Origin: Anarhynchus alexandrinus
Taxonomy: Eukaryota > Chordata > Aves > Charadriiformes > Charadriidae
NCBI GenBank assembly: GCA_008711295.1
Contig: VUYV01000011.1
Coordinates: 4,765,849-4,829,848 of the forward strand
DNA: 64,000 nucleotides
Direction of reading: 5' to 3'
The notes under the pieces were generated by a model. The model was given only the letters and a program-made list of their open reading frames with translations, was not told the origin of the DNA and searched no databases. Of this stretch, positions 1-12,160 are shown piece after piece. Both the position numbers and the translations under genes were made by a program. How positions within the stretch are numbered: position 1 is the stretch's first letter; each line of letters opens with the position of its first letter.

Positions 1-3000
1 GAGAAATTAAGTTCAGATCATGTTAATATTCTCCCCTGCAAAAAGTGTGTCACGCTCAGGTGTCTGCGAAGAAGGCTGGGATGAGGCAGCTTTCTTTTTA
101 TTCTTCTGAGAAGGGGAGTTTAGCCCAGCAACAGACCTAAGTTTCCTTTCTATGCCTACAAAGCGACTTGTAGGTGGTACTGTAATTAAATAGGTCCATC
201 ACTTAAAATAGAAAAGCACATCTTTATAGCTGAGATGACAACAAAGAGTCTGTAGTGAGATGCTTCCATCAAGTCGTTGGTTTTCAGGAGCATTAACGAC
301 AGGGTAGAAAATTCCCAGCAAAGCAGCCTGGATGCAAAAAATAAAATAGACAGTCAGGAAGTCTTAAGTTCCAGCATGGCTACCTTGGCTCCCTCGCAAA
401 TCCACATTGCTGTTTCCATCAGCTGAAGATTGCACCTGTCCTAGTGTTTCAAGATGTTCAACAAAAAGAACACTTCTTGCAAACAAAACGCAGTCTGAAG
501 AAGTCTATACTGTAGCTCACAGAAGCTTTTTTAAAGAAATGAAAGGGACAAAAAAGCACTGCAGATACCATCATGTGAAGCTCCATCTAGATCCATGTTG
601 TGTGTTACATCCTGTTACATGAAATCACTACTTCACGGATAGGCCTTAGGGTGACAGTAACAGCTAACATTTCGTGCCAGTTGGACAGATGCCTAACTCC
701 AGCAAACCACCGATATGACACAGCTAAACAAAGGCTAGTATCTAGGTTTGGGGAGGAGTATGTGTATTTCTAGTGCAGAAGAAGACTGGAAAGGAAGACT
801 CAGTCACCAGCCAGCGCAGCGCACTCTCCCTTTAAACACTTGGAAGGAGAACTGCTGGTAGAATGAGAGAAATCCGAGGGCAGGCTGTGTGTGACCTCCA
901 TATTCACATATGGATTGATTTGTCCTGGATTTGGAACATCAATTTTCACAGAAATAGGAGAAGGCTGCAAAGGACAACGCAATGCCTAAGTTAAAAGATC
1001 GGTGTGTAACTTGCAAGAACAGCAATGGTCTGATTCACAGATGCTGCTGAAGAAATGTAACCAGAGGGGAGTTGATAGCAGTGCCCAGAGAAACAAATTC
1101 TCACAGTATCACCATGATACTATTATTTCTGCCTTTCCACTGTATTAAACATGCTCATGGGGCTCCAGGGCAGCTCACTTTGGTCTGCAAAAGAACAGTG
1201 AGCTAGCCACGTCATGCCAGCTCACTGACCTACTCCCAGACACTAAGTCTTGTCGCCAGAAAGACGTGGTGTCCTTCTCTGTCGTCACATTTCACTGCAA
1301 GCAGCTGTCATTGTCTCAGAGATGCAATCGGTCACTAGTGGGATAGGAGTTTGCTTATGCCATCGCAAGTGGGAGGAGAAGCGCTCATAAGAACTTCTCC
1401 ACCTCTACGGTTTCTACAACGGGCCGTAACTCACCATTTTCTGAGAAGCCAGGAAGTCCAAGAGTAAGATTTTAACAGCATTCTGTGTGTGTTTTTACAT
1501 CCAACTCAAAAACAAATGCAGCCTGCTGAATTACATCTGCTGAGGAAAATACACTTGGGAAACCAAGATGGGTTTTGTGCACAAATAAGCCTTAAGCGCA
1601 GTATTTCATTAGTGGGGTTCTGCACACAGTAAGACTTAGTGGCAAGGTTTCCAACTAAGAGGCTAAGGCATATGGCAGGGGCTACTGGAAACAACGTTAT
1701 TAGGTGCCAGTCTGCAAGAAACTACCCCACTCTCCAAACGTTAAGGATGTATCAGCAAATTTTCCATGCTTACTCTCTTACTGACAGAGGTCATCTTAAC
1801 TAACCTGTGTTTTCATGGTAGAGAAAACCTTCCCAGTTTAAACTAACGTTGATGCGGCTGTGACACATCAGTTAACATTGATGCAAGTGATGGTTACTGG
1901 GTCGCACCAGCTTATTTCAGAAATCCTAGGTACTTTCAGACAATGGGTCAAGCCAATTCATCAGCTTCTTGTCTGGGAGGCTGGCATGTACTTTCCCTGT
2001 TAGCAATTCTTGCTGTCAAGCAGTTATTGATGGAGAACAGAAATCCATGGTTTGGAAAAAGTGAAAGAGGAACTCCTACGAACAGGTGAAAGCAAACAGG
2101 GCTATGAATTAATATCCTTCCACAGACCTACACTCATGCCAGCTATGAGGCAGATGCTGCTGCTGAAACAGCATGTGCTGCTAGCAGTACTCAGCTCCCC
2201 AGGAGCTTATTTGTGCCTTAACTGAGCCATGGGGGAATCCAAGAGCCCTCTGACTAAGGCAGCGGAATTGATTTATAGCCCCTGGCACTTGGCTGACGCA
2301 GAACCACCTTTCCCAGTTCCATCTCTCTGGACATCCCCCCTCACCCCCCGGCTTGCTGTCTTTGAATGACACATCTTAGCTCCCTGCGCAATCCCACTGC
2401 CTGCCTCAGATCTCCCATGAATATAGGGAGTGACACACATCAGAGATGCCGCCTTCTCCTCTATTGAAAGGTTTGCCTTTGAGCTCCCTACTGCGGACAA
2501 GAAATTTGAACTTACTGTCTTAACATCCAAATGCCAAGTGTTAGAGAGCCAAACCCCCAAATCTTCCAGCTGAGTGGAGCTCTGTTCAGGTGCGGCACCC
2601 TTTGGCTCAGCAGCATTTACTCTCCTGCTCTGGGAGGCGTGGAGACTGCAAAGCTCAATTTGCTTCCCACTTTGAAATCAGAGCGATGACCCAATTTGTC
2701 ACTTTTGGGAAACAGCTGCAGCTCTAGCTAAAGGATCCAGAGGAGGAAGGCAGAAAAACATCATCTGTTACAGCAGGATACTACCAGAGAGAAGCAAGAG
2801 TAGCTTGCTCTGCTAGTCTCTGACAGCAGGAGTTTTATCCTAAAGGAGCCCCAGAAGGAACATGGCTGGCAGTCACTGCAAAGCCTGTCCCCTTTTGTGA
2901 GGAGAATTTGACTCCAGGAACGGGTTACTCACAGCCACATTGCCATCTGTAACTGGCACTGCAGGCTATAGCCTGTCTGCTTTTAGGACTCCCAAGCAGA

Positions 3001-6000
3001 GAGATGACTGAATGTAAGGAAGCTTAGGGTGGAGCTCGGGACTAGAGCAACGAAGTATAGTGCTATAAATCCAGCTTTACTGAGGATGCTGAAAGAAGTT
3101 TGCACGGTATCTATATGCATTATGCACCTGGCAACAGCCAGCGTCTATTGTTCCTGTTTCACAAGGGATTAAAAACCCTTCTCAATCTGAAGTTTTACAA
3201 AATGCAAATTGAATTGTGCGTTCACACAAGCCAGCCGTTGACAGCTCCTCCTTTAATCGTAGATGTGCAAAGTTGTAATTTAATCTTTATAAATGCAGAC
3301 TGTTTTGATCATTCTGTTGCAATCCTCTGTGGAGCTTTCCCTGCCCTACACAGGCGCTGAGCGGTGACGGCAATCCGTAATGTTGCTTTGCCTTCCCCAG
3401 CAGATCACACAGCACTTCAAAATGCTGCCTGACTCCCCGAGGGCTCCACACCAGCCGCCCTCTCACTCCAGAGGATGCAGGGCTCAAGGTTTGCTCAAGG
3501 CAGCACAGCGGCAGTTAGGAAGGAGTTCAGATCCCAGCCTGCAGCCCCGTCCTCTAGCTACCCACAGCCCCTTTTCCAGGTTTAGTTAAGTACCACACAT
3601 AAAGCAAATCTACCAAGCATCTGGGATGCGTTTTGTGAAACACATGCACCAAGGCTGAGGACAAGCACTTGAACTAAAGCAACATCAGCTTGTCTCCACA
3701 GTACGGACTGGGAGCTTATTACAAAGTTAAACCTATGGTTCTTGCTCAGCCCACTCCCAGCTGTGAATCAGGCTGGGCTCGTAACTCATCCCCGAGTGTT
3801 GCCTCTCTAACCCCAGCACAGAAAGTTATCTAGCTCCAGGAGACTTCACCTGGTTGCAGCTGGCAGCGAGTAGAAGCTCCAGAAGGCAACTCTTCCAAAC
3901 CAAGTCCCCCACATTCAGTGGTCACCTACACTACAGCAGTCTTCAGGCCCTTATGAGCCCCTGTGGTGCCAGCAACAGCCACGCAGGGATATGAAAACAG
4001 CAGTGAGAACTGAAGTTCTCATTGCTTTGAAGTTTAATGGACTTACTTTGTTACCAGTTTGTACTTTGAGGCAGTTCCTAATCTGCCCAAGCGGACAGCT
4101 CAGAGAAGCGGTAGGAAGCAAGACATGCCTTCACATCTGCAATGCACAGAGGGCGGCGGAAAGAGTCCTCTGCTCCGGGAGCAGTCAAGGTGATCCAGGG
4201 TCACGCTGCCTCCGAGAGACACGGAGCAGCTAACTGCCACTAGCGGTAACCGGCAGGATGCTGGAGCATCTTTGTGTCGAGCTTGAAAGAAGGGAATTGA
4301 AGGGTTTCTCCCATTTCTTGTTAGGATTTCTGGGACTGAATTAGGAATAGGGTTACACCTCTCTAGCATCAGGTGTTTTCAAAAATAAAGTCCTTCTTTT
4401 GTCCCTCTAACGGCGTACCATACATTGCCTCCCCCCTCCAATGACGCACAGTTTATTGCATTCTGCTTGTTAATAAAAGACACTACACAGCACAAAGTCA
4501 CTGCTCCAAAGCTCACCTCCAGCTTCAAATCTCCTTGCAGCAAAGCTGATCAGTCCTTGAAGCCTCATCAGACCCATTCAGTCTGGCACACTGCATAAAG
4601 CAGTCTGAGGCATTAGTAAATTGCAGGGATATTTCTCTGGTAAACCAGGAGGGAAAAAAAAAAAAAGAGAGAGAGAAAGATAGCTAAACCAGAGAACAAG
4701 GTGGGCAAATCACCCATTTGCCAAGTCCAGAAGACTTTTTATAAAGACTCTCTTAAACCTGGGATTCCAATTTCACCTGGTGCAGCTCAGCTCTTTCTAT
4801 TTAAACAATAAAATCCGTTTCAAGCCATTAATCATGAATAGGTGTCTGTAATGAGACCATGAAACCCAATATCCCTGCCTCATTTGCAAAGATGTGATGA
4901 CTTTAAATTAGGGCTTTGCCTTGGTGACCCCTTAGCTGGAGTTTCACATTCCTACTACTGTGTGCACCACAGCACTAGCAAGCTTGACACTTTCTACCCC
5001 AAAGCTGACTGCTTTTCAGAAATGAAGTAGCGTTATGCCAAAACCATTCTAAAGTATTTCTGGAGCCCTCACAACACGTTATATTAATGTAAGAGATTAG
5101 GAGGATTTATTGCAGTAGTACCTAGCACTGATGGTACTCGGCATTTTAAAAATATCAAACGCACACATGCCAACAGGCTTTTAACTCTTAACGCCACTGC
5201 CAGGAGTGCTAAAAAAGAACAAAGCGTTTTGTATCTGCCAGTGGTTTTGCTGCTAGTTACGGAAATCAGAATAAACCAGGACATGAATGGCTCAGAGTTA
5301 GAATACTTTAGGGCATCTAAACCCAACCACATCCCTTTGTGACTTTCTGTGCAAGTCACCTGTGGAGCCTCCCTGAGCTGCGCTTTGGGTTAGTCCCTCG
5401 AATCCCACCAGGTAACAAAAGTCCATGTGGACAGCGGGGGTGCACAGGGGAAAGCATTCAACATTTGGAGTGTGACCTCAAGGAAAGGGAAATGGCTTTG
5501 TGAGATTGCCTGACCAAACTGGATTGCAGCTACCTGAGTTATAAAGGTATTACAGTGTGGAACAACCCAAGAATTACACTCATTTGTCACAATTTCAGAA
5601 GCGATACAGTTGTCCTGTTTTTCCATCACAATCTGTTCTGGCTCCCAGCACTTTCCATCTGCAGTTACCAGACTAACACACACAGTACAGGTGTTCACAA
5701 CAGGCTTTCACACTAAGCCTTACGCCACCTCCAAAATGGAGGTGCCTAGTGCCCCTGCTGTGGCTGAGAAGAAAGAGGGGCTTCTATTAGAAAAAGCACA
5801 TAGATGTTCCTGACTAGCAGGTGTCATCAGTCCTACATGTCTGCCATCTCAATTTTAAGACCCTTAGAGCAGAAAACAGAGAGAGAACAAGTGCCAAAGA
5901 AAAAATGAGACCTTATGGAGCAATTTTGCTACCTACATCTCCAGGAAATTGGCACAAGACTTGCCTGGCAAGGTACCACAAGACATTCCTGCTCTGAGGA

Positions 6001-9000
6001 GATTTCACCAAAAGAAGTTCTGGGTTCCTCTCACTTTAGCCTCTCCAGAATAATCGTGCTACATCACCATCAGGCAGAGCGCTGCCTTCTTACACACAGC
6101 TCGTCTTTCACATCCAGAAAAGGCAGATGTGAGACCCCATCCAGATCACTCACACCCTGTGTTGTCAGTCTTTTATGGTTGTCTGCATTGGCCCTCCTGG
6201 CACAACTCTTGTATTGCTGTTTTCTGACTGCCTTGACCCCGTTTTCTGCAACTGCTTCTGCTGGAAAACACACTGGGAGCTTCTCAGATCAGATATGGCA
6301 CAGAGGAAGTCTACTGCCTCCAATGTATTAAGTACAAGGCAGTCCAGTCATCTGGAAAGTATAGATAAGCCTATGAATTCATTTCACAGAAGCCTATTTT
6401 GCCCTTTGACTTGAGAAGGGACCCAAACATCTTTGAAGACACAGGAATAATCACTTGCATGGAAGAGCTAAAGCTACATTGGCAGTTAATGGCCAATCCT
6501 GTCTTTTTGACTGTGCAGCATCTTTCAGTTCCTTAAAGGAGATGCAGGCAGGAGCCAAACGTGTTGAGAGGGAGAATACCATAAAAAACACAAGTTAACA
6601 CTGAAGTCAGGTTTAACAAATTAGCAAGTGAAGGAAGACGCCAATAACTGGCTAAGACATTAGCAAGGTCAAAATAGCTAACGACTAGGAAGGATTATGA
6701 GTTTGCTTTGGCAAGTAGACTCTTTGCAGAACGGCACTGGCAAGGATCACATGGTGTTGATAGACTGAGGTGGTGGCTCATCGTCAAATCCCTGGCATTT
6801 GCTCAGCCCAGGGAATCTCCCACTCTTTGCTCAAGAGACTATGGAAAGAAAAAGGTCTCTTCCCTGTATGTCTGCTCCAAACACTGGATAAACCCCACAA
6901 CAGTCAGTAAAGCTGTACCGTGAAGTTGTGCGAATATATCTGCCTACAGCACAGATTTGTATATTCAAACTACGGTTCCTGGAGATCTTTAGGGCTGAAG
7001 ATATACAGTGGTATTAACAGTCTATCCTTAAAACAATCCCACGTCCATCATTTTCAAAGGCCTACAAACTCCCTCGGCATGTAATAATGTTAACATTAAC
7101 ACTTATAAATAAAAAAGGAGAAAGCACTGAAATAACAGATTGAGAATGGTAATAAACGGACATTAGTGATTAACAAGGTAATAAAGCCTTCAATAGGATT
7201 AGGAAAATAAAAAGATAGAGCAAAATCTCTTTCAGCTGATTACTTAGCTACTTTTAAGGATATTAAAAATACAAAAATAAAAAAAAATAATTAAAAAAAA
7301 AATCATCTAACACACGAACAGGGTGCCAGAACAGTCAGGGAGCAGCACAGCAAGTTTGACACAGGCTCCAGTAAGAGTCTGCAAGCTGAGCAGGTTCAAG
7401 TGAATTGGAAGCAACTCAGAGCAGCTGGAAATTCCCCTTCAGATAGAGCTATGTCAAAGCCATGCCTGCCTGATTAATAGGAGATTCTGAGACACCACAG
7501 AGGAGTATGAGCACCCGTATGAGAATCTGGCCAAAGGCTAGTATCTGGGAAGGAAAGCTTCATTAAAAGAAAAGTTTGATCCTCACAATTGTAAAAGAAC
7601 TGTTCCCAGTAAAGAAATACCAGTCTCCTGAAACTATTGAAATAACTCAAAGGAGAGAATGACCAGTCCCAAATGTAGTATCTGCGTGTGGATACACAAA
7701 TTAAATGTCAGCATTAAATACTTCAATGTGGTATACTTCAAAAAAAAAGGGCTAGAAAGGAAGGTGGATTTTGTGCAGAAAATATTTATGGAGAGAAGAG
7801 AGAAGTGGAATTAAGTGAACACACATGTGAAAACAGAAGGTACAGCTGGAAGGGAAAAAAAAAATAGACTGCACCAGCAGAAAGGCAAGTTCGACACCTC
7901 CCCACCCCCCCATGCTAAAGAGCTAACACAGAATGAAAACAACAAATTCTGTTACCCCACAAAAGCCAGACCCTGGCCTTGATCTCGCCCATCTCCCATT
8001 GCCTCTCATGTACTTACTACATGGAACAGCTACTGATGGAGGGAAAACCACAGTCCAACACACAGACCTGAGCTCACTGGCTAATTGAAAGTGGAGGCAA
8101 GAAGTCTCCATCCCTCTCCTCCTTGTGCAGTAAATTGCAGGGCACTGACTAAACACCCTCACTGAGACCACACAGTTCCTCACCACAGTGACATCTTCAT
8201 TATTTCTCTGCAGTTCACCGGGACCTATTGTTGCCTTGCTTTGTTTGATGTTCCACCTACGTTGAGAGGAAGCATGAAGGGAGAAAAGAAAAAAAGAGAA
8301 ATCTGTCTTTCAACTTCCTAGTCATCTTCCTCAAAATGCTCAATGCATCAGCACTGATTTCATTATCTGCCTGCTGCTAGAGATTTTATTTAAAGAATAA
8401 CACACAAGGAAGAAAGGATTTAACCTGACCTCCCTGAACTGCTGGGGGATGAATACTACACAAAGCTGACAGTGAAAAGCTCATTTCCTTTCTCAGACTA
8501 ACCTAAACACTATGCAAAATTCCTCTCTATCCAAGCCCTCAGTTTCAAATTGGGCTATCAAAGGCTTTTCTTTTTTTAGGGGCCTAGGTTGTGCAATCAG
8601 CGTATCATCAATGAATGAGGACTGATAAGATGAACCATCACAAAACATAGCTGTGAGTACAGTGACTCTCAGAGGCAGAACAATACAGAAAATTTGAGTA
8701 AATTAAAACCAGTGTTCTTCTATCCAGCTATATCGAGAATAAAAAGCAGTAGGGTCCGCATTCTTTTCCCCACTGCACCAATACACCATTCAACCTGAGA
8801 TTTTAGGGTGCTACATATTACAGATCAAGTAGGATAATAAATGAAAAGCTTAGTGGGAAGCATGGAAGGGTATCATCAAGGAATGAGTAAAAATACCATC
8901 CACAGAAAGGGAAATGAATTGCAGAGCAAGATACAGTCAGGACCTTTTAAGAGGCACAAGCATGGGATCCCAGCCAGTGGAAGGAGCAATCCAAGGTGAC

Positions 9001-9800
9001 TCAAGTGAGGTCTGTCCTAGACTGCGTACACAGTTTCTTCTCTGGAAGGTCCTTCTCTGGAAGGTCCAGAGGTGTTGACACAGTTGTGTCTGGGATGACT
9101 GTCCCAGCTCATGTGGCAGCTCTCTATTTTGTCCACCACAGGCTCCTGCAGAGTCATTTACCTCTCCAAGAGTGATTAACATATAATCCCAATATTTTAT
9201 TTTGGGAAATAGGCCATCTCTTTCCTTCCTGAGACCACACACAGTAGCCTATTTTCAAAAAGACACATTTACACATTTATGCAATACAAGCAGGATATGA
9301 AGAGAGCAAACCAGGCCAAATTGAGAAAGGGAAACCTAATCCTATCACCCTCTTTCAAAATCTAAAACAACTGAATCCAATTACCCTAGAAAATTTCTAC
9401 CAACTGTTGCCTGAGTTCTAATTCCCCGATATCACAGAAAATCAAGCTACGCCCAACAGTTCTCCAATAATTAAATTTGCTGCCAAAAACGTCCTGCCCC
9501 TTTCTAAACACCAGCATCCTCACAGCTCCAACCACACTTGCTGACAATGCTGCGTATTTTCATCATTTGTACCCATCCTTCTGCATCTGCTGGACCAAGA
9601 TGTCTGCATGCGATGGTAAAGTTGGCCAAAGCAAGCCTTGTTTCTCTTCCTGTTGCCCACACCTGAACAAGGAACGCAGGAGTCCCACCTTCACTTCTCA
9701 CGTTGCTGTAACTTCATCAGTCCCAGTGGGCGCATGGTACTCCTAAACACCTATATGCCAGAGGTCAACATGAAAAAAGATCATCGCACGCCTGGCTTAC
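1..9800 (-). other. ARMH3: ARMH3 intron, 3' part of window (incomplete, at least 9.8 kb)
   Basis: No coding exon, RNA gene or well-defined transposon is recognised here. There are A-rich simple stretches near 4650-4680 (A13 followed by GA repeats), 7265-7305 and 7740. A perfect 15-bp tandem duplication lies at 9037-9066. AT-rich segments with TAAT motifs occur near 4790-4920 and 7080-7200. Short open frames on both strands are at chance length and have no recognisable domains. A modestly CpG-containing patch occurs around 4100-4260, without any promoter element I can identify. Confidence 0.8.
9037..9066. repeat. 15-bp perfect tandem duplication
   Basis: The unit cttctctggaaggtc occurs twice back to back. 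The second copy is followed by a partial inversion-like cagagg. It is intronic and probably replication slippage. Confidence 0.9.
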
Positions 9801-9879
9801 CTGATCCTCGGAGAGCTGTGATATGTGATTCACTGCAGCGTAAGACTCTATCTTCGGGTTGAAGTGATTGATGATGGCT
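9801..9879 (-). CDS. ARMH3: ARMH3 coding exon ([20 protein letters not shown]), last exon in window
   Basis: This 79 nt exon has acceptor ccctcctttgtttcag and donor CAG followed by gtaagcc. The first base (A) completes Arg (AG/A) from the upstream exon. Then come 26 codons, [20 protein letters not shown] followed by QLSEDQ, ending on a codon boundary. In the family the next residues are VLEVVRANYD and onward, about 69 more to the stop. I looked for that segment on the minus strand below 9800 and did not find it, so the remaining exon or exons and the 3' UTR fall outside the window. EDQ replaces the EEQ I remember in human. No long open frame covers this exon; it is supported by similarity plus splice-site and phase fit. 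Confidence 0.94.
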
Positions 9880-11168
9880 CTGAAACAAAGGAGGGAAATT
9901 TTCAGAGGTCTCAGGAACAGCTTAGGGATGCAGCAGAAATTCCCCTCCAGCCTGAGTCAGTGCACGTGGAGCAACAGCCCTGCAAGTAGTTGTTCCTCCC
10001 TCACCACACTGTATTGTTTGCTCTGCCAAAGGCACACTCCCTGCTGAGAGGCCAATGCAGATTCAGTCGCAGGCTCACTGGAAATTGCAAGCACAGGCAC
10101 TGCCCTACGCATGGTGCATTTGTCCCAGCAGATATGGGACTGTGCTCACCACTCTGGAGGAGGGAATTGCTGCCTTGCCGAGAATAGGCTGCAAATTGCT
10201 CAGTGTTCCTGCAGAGATACAGCAAACCTGGCCACTGCTGCTCCATCCTGCTCAGGAACTGTTTCTCCCTTCCAAAATCGGTATTGCCTGACATTTTGCT
10301 CTATGGAACTTTGTTGCCCCAGTGTTGAAGCTGATGGTTTATTGCTTTGGATCTCCACTATGTTTCAAATGTTGTAGTTGGCTCTTACTTGTAGTCATTC
10401 ATCACTGCAGCCACTACTTTGACTTCTTCCCATAATGACTTTAGTCCTCAGCCCCAATTTAGATCGTTAGAGATAATTTATGACAGTGTCCCAAACACAG
10501 CAGCAGAAACACTGATCAATCCTACTTCTCTGTCTCATTTCTCTCGCTGCCTGCACCAACATACTCCCCCTTCCCTTCTAGGTGGATCCAGAGGCAAGTA
10601 TGAGAAATCTAAAATTGAAAGTAAAATAATAATTGGGGGAAAAAAATATCAAACTGCAGCTGGAATACTTCCTCTGCTTGTCAGGTGCAGCTGAGAAGAC
10701 AATTGGCAAAACAGTAAAGTCTCCCTAGGCTAGAGTTTGTAACTGGTCTAGTTGGGATGTTACGCATGAGACTCATTGCTGAGGTAAATGCTCATGATGG
10801 GAACAGCCCATGTCAGTGCTCGGCACAGACGCGCAGTGAGAATGCCTGGAGAACACTTGCTCAGCCAAATTACACCACAGCAGCAGTCAGGGCTTTCACT
10901 CTCATATTCATCAGCATGAAAATTCACTCCAGCTCCCTCTGTTGCACTCTAATGGGTTCCCTCCTCCCCACACCTCCCCCTGCAGAAGGGCTTTCAGCTG
11001 CTTTCTCCAGACCTCATCACAGCTAAAAGCTGGTGCCCGAGTCCAGCAATAAGTGATAGTCAGTGGTGCCAATCAGAGCCAGCGGAAAGAAAACCCGCCT
11101 GGAAACATCCTTACTACTTTAAATACACAGATAAAGAAAAACAGCGTGGAAGGAGTGGGGAGTGAGAG

Positions 11169-11220
11169 GAAAAAAAAAAAACAAAAAAACCCCAAAAAAC
11201 ACCAACCAACCAACCCCCAA
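11169..11220. repeat. A/C-rich low-complexity tract
   Basis: An A12 run passes through caaaaaaacccc to ccaaccaaccaac, with no G or T throughout. Confidence 0.9.
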
Positions 11221-12104
11221 AACAGAATCTGCAGGTTCACTGCAACATTTCCAGCCACACAACTCATCAACATACCAGATGCAGTCCATGCACAGTGGCA
11301 GTCACTCCAGCAGCTGCTCCTACAGCATCAGTACGTACTTAGCATAGGGGGGCTTCCACAGTCTCGCCTACCTTGGCAGTTACATCAGTAAAGCAAATTC
11401 AGCAGGGCCCCTGCCAGGCTGCCCAAACCCCTCCTCCCTCTGGAGCGGGGCAAGCAGGCAGAGATACGGCCAGATTCTTCCCATTTCAATCCGACCAGAG
11501 AAGCGGGTCCTATGAGTCACAATCACACTCTCCATTACCCAGCCTCTCGAACGCTGTGGCTTTCAAGTTGCGTGTTTCATGCCTGGCTGGAGTCATATTT
11601 ACACTCCTACAGGACGCACTACAAGCTATCGAAAGAAAAGGGAACACAGACTTACAACAACTTAACTTCTGGCTTGACAGAAGGTTTGGCAGCTCGGAGG
11701 GGTTCAGTGCACTCACATGGTTCCAACATTTACCAGGGAACAGATTTAGCATTCATTTGTATCCACTGCTGTGAAGCACTTCAACATGGGCCGCCTGCTC
11801 ACAAGTCCCTGCTCGGATCTGAGCTAGTGGAGCGGCACCTGCAATCACAGCTGGGGTTCGCCCAGGGAAAGCAAACCCAGCAACCAGCTGCCACTGCAGT
11901 AAGAATCAACAGACGCTAAGGAAGAGAGAGAATTCAAGTCTCCTTCCTCATTTCCCTAAAGGCAAATGGACAACTCCTGAGTGACTAGAGAAAGAAGTTC
12001 AGCTGTTTAATTTGTTTTAAGTGAGCTCTCTCACTCTGAAGAATTCCTTCCCAACCTGATTTTCTGCAGAGCTGTTCTCCTGGACGTGCAGGCAGCCTGG
12101 GGCA

Positions 12105-12160
12105 GAGGAGCATGAAGAGCTTGGATTCGATCCTGGCTCTGTGTAGCCAGGTTCTTACCG
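12105..12160 (+). repeat. possible MIR-like SINE head
   Basis: The stretch gagcttggattcgatcctgg followed by ctctgtgtag resembles the MIR tRNA-derived B-box region (GGTTCGAATCCCGGCTCTG). No core follows convincingly. Confidence 0.35.

Noticed and set aside
4145..4165. cagagggcggcgg considered as a second CTCF site
   Set aside because: Only the right half of the consensus fits; the left half (CCAC) is absent.
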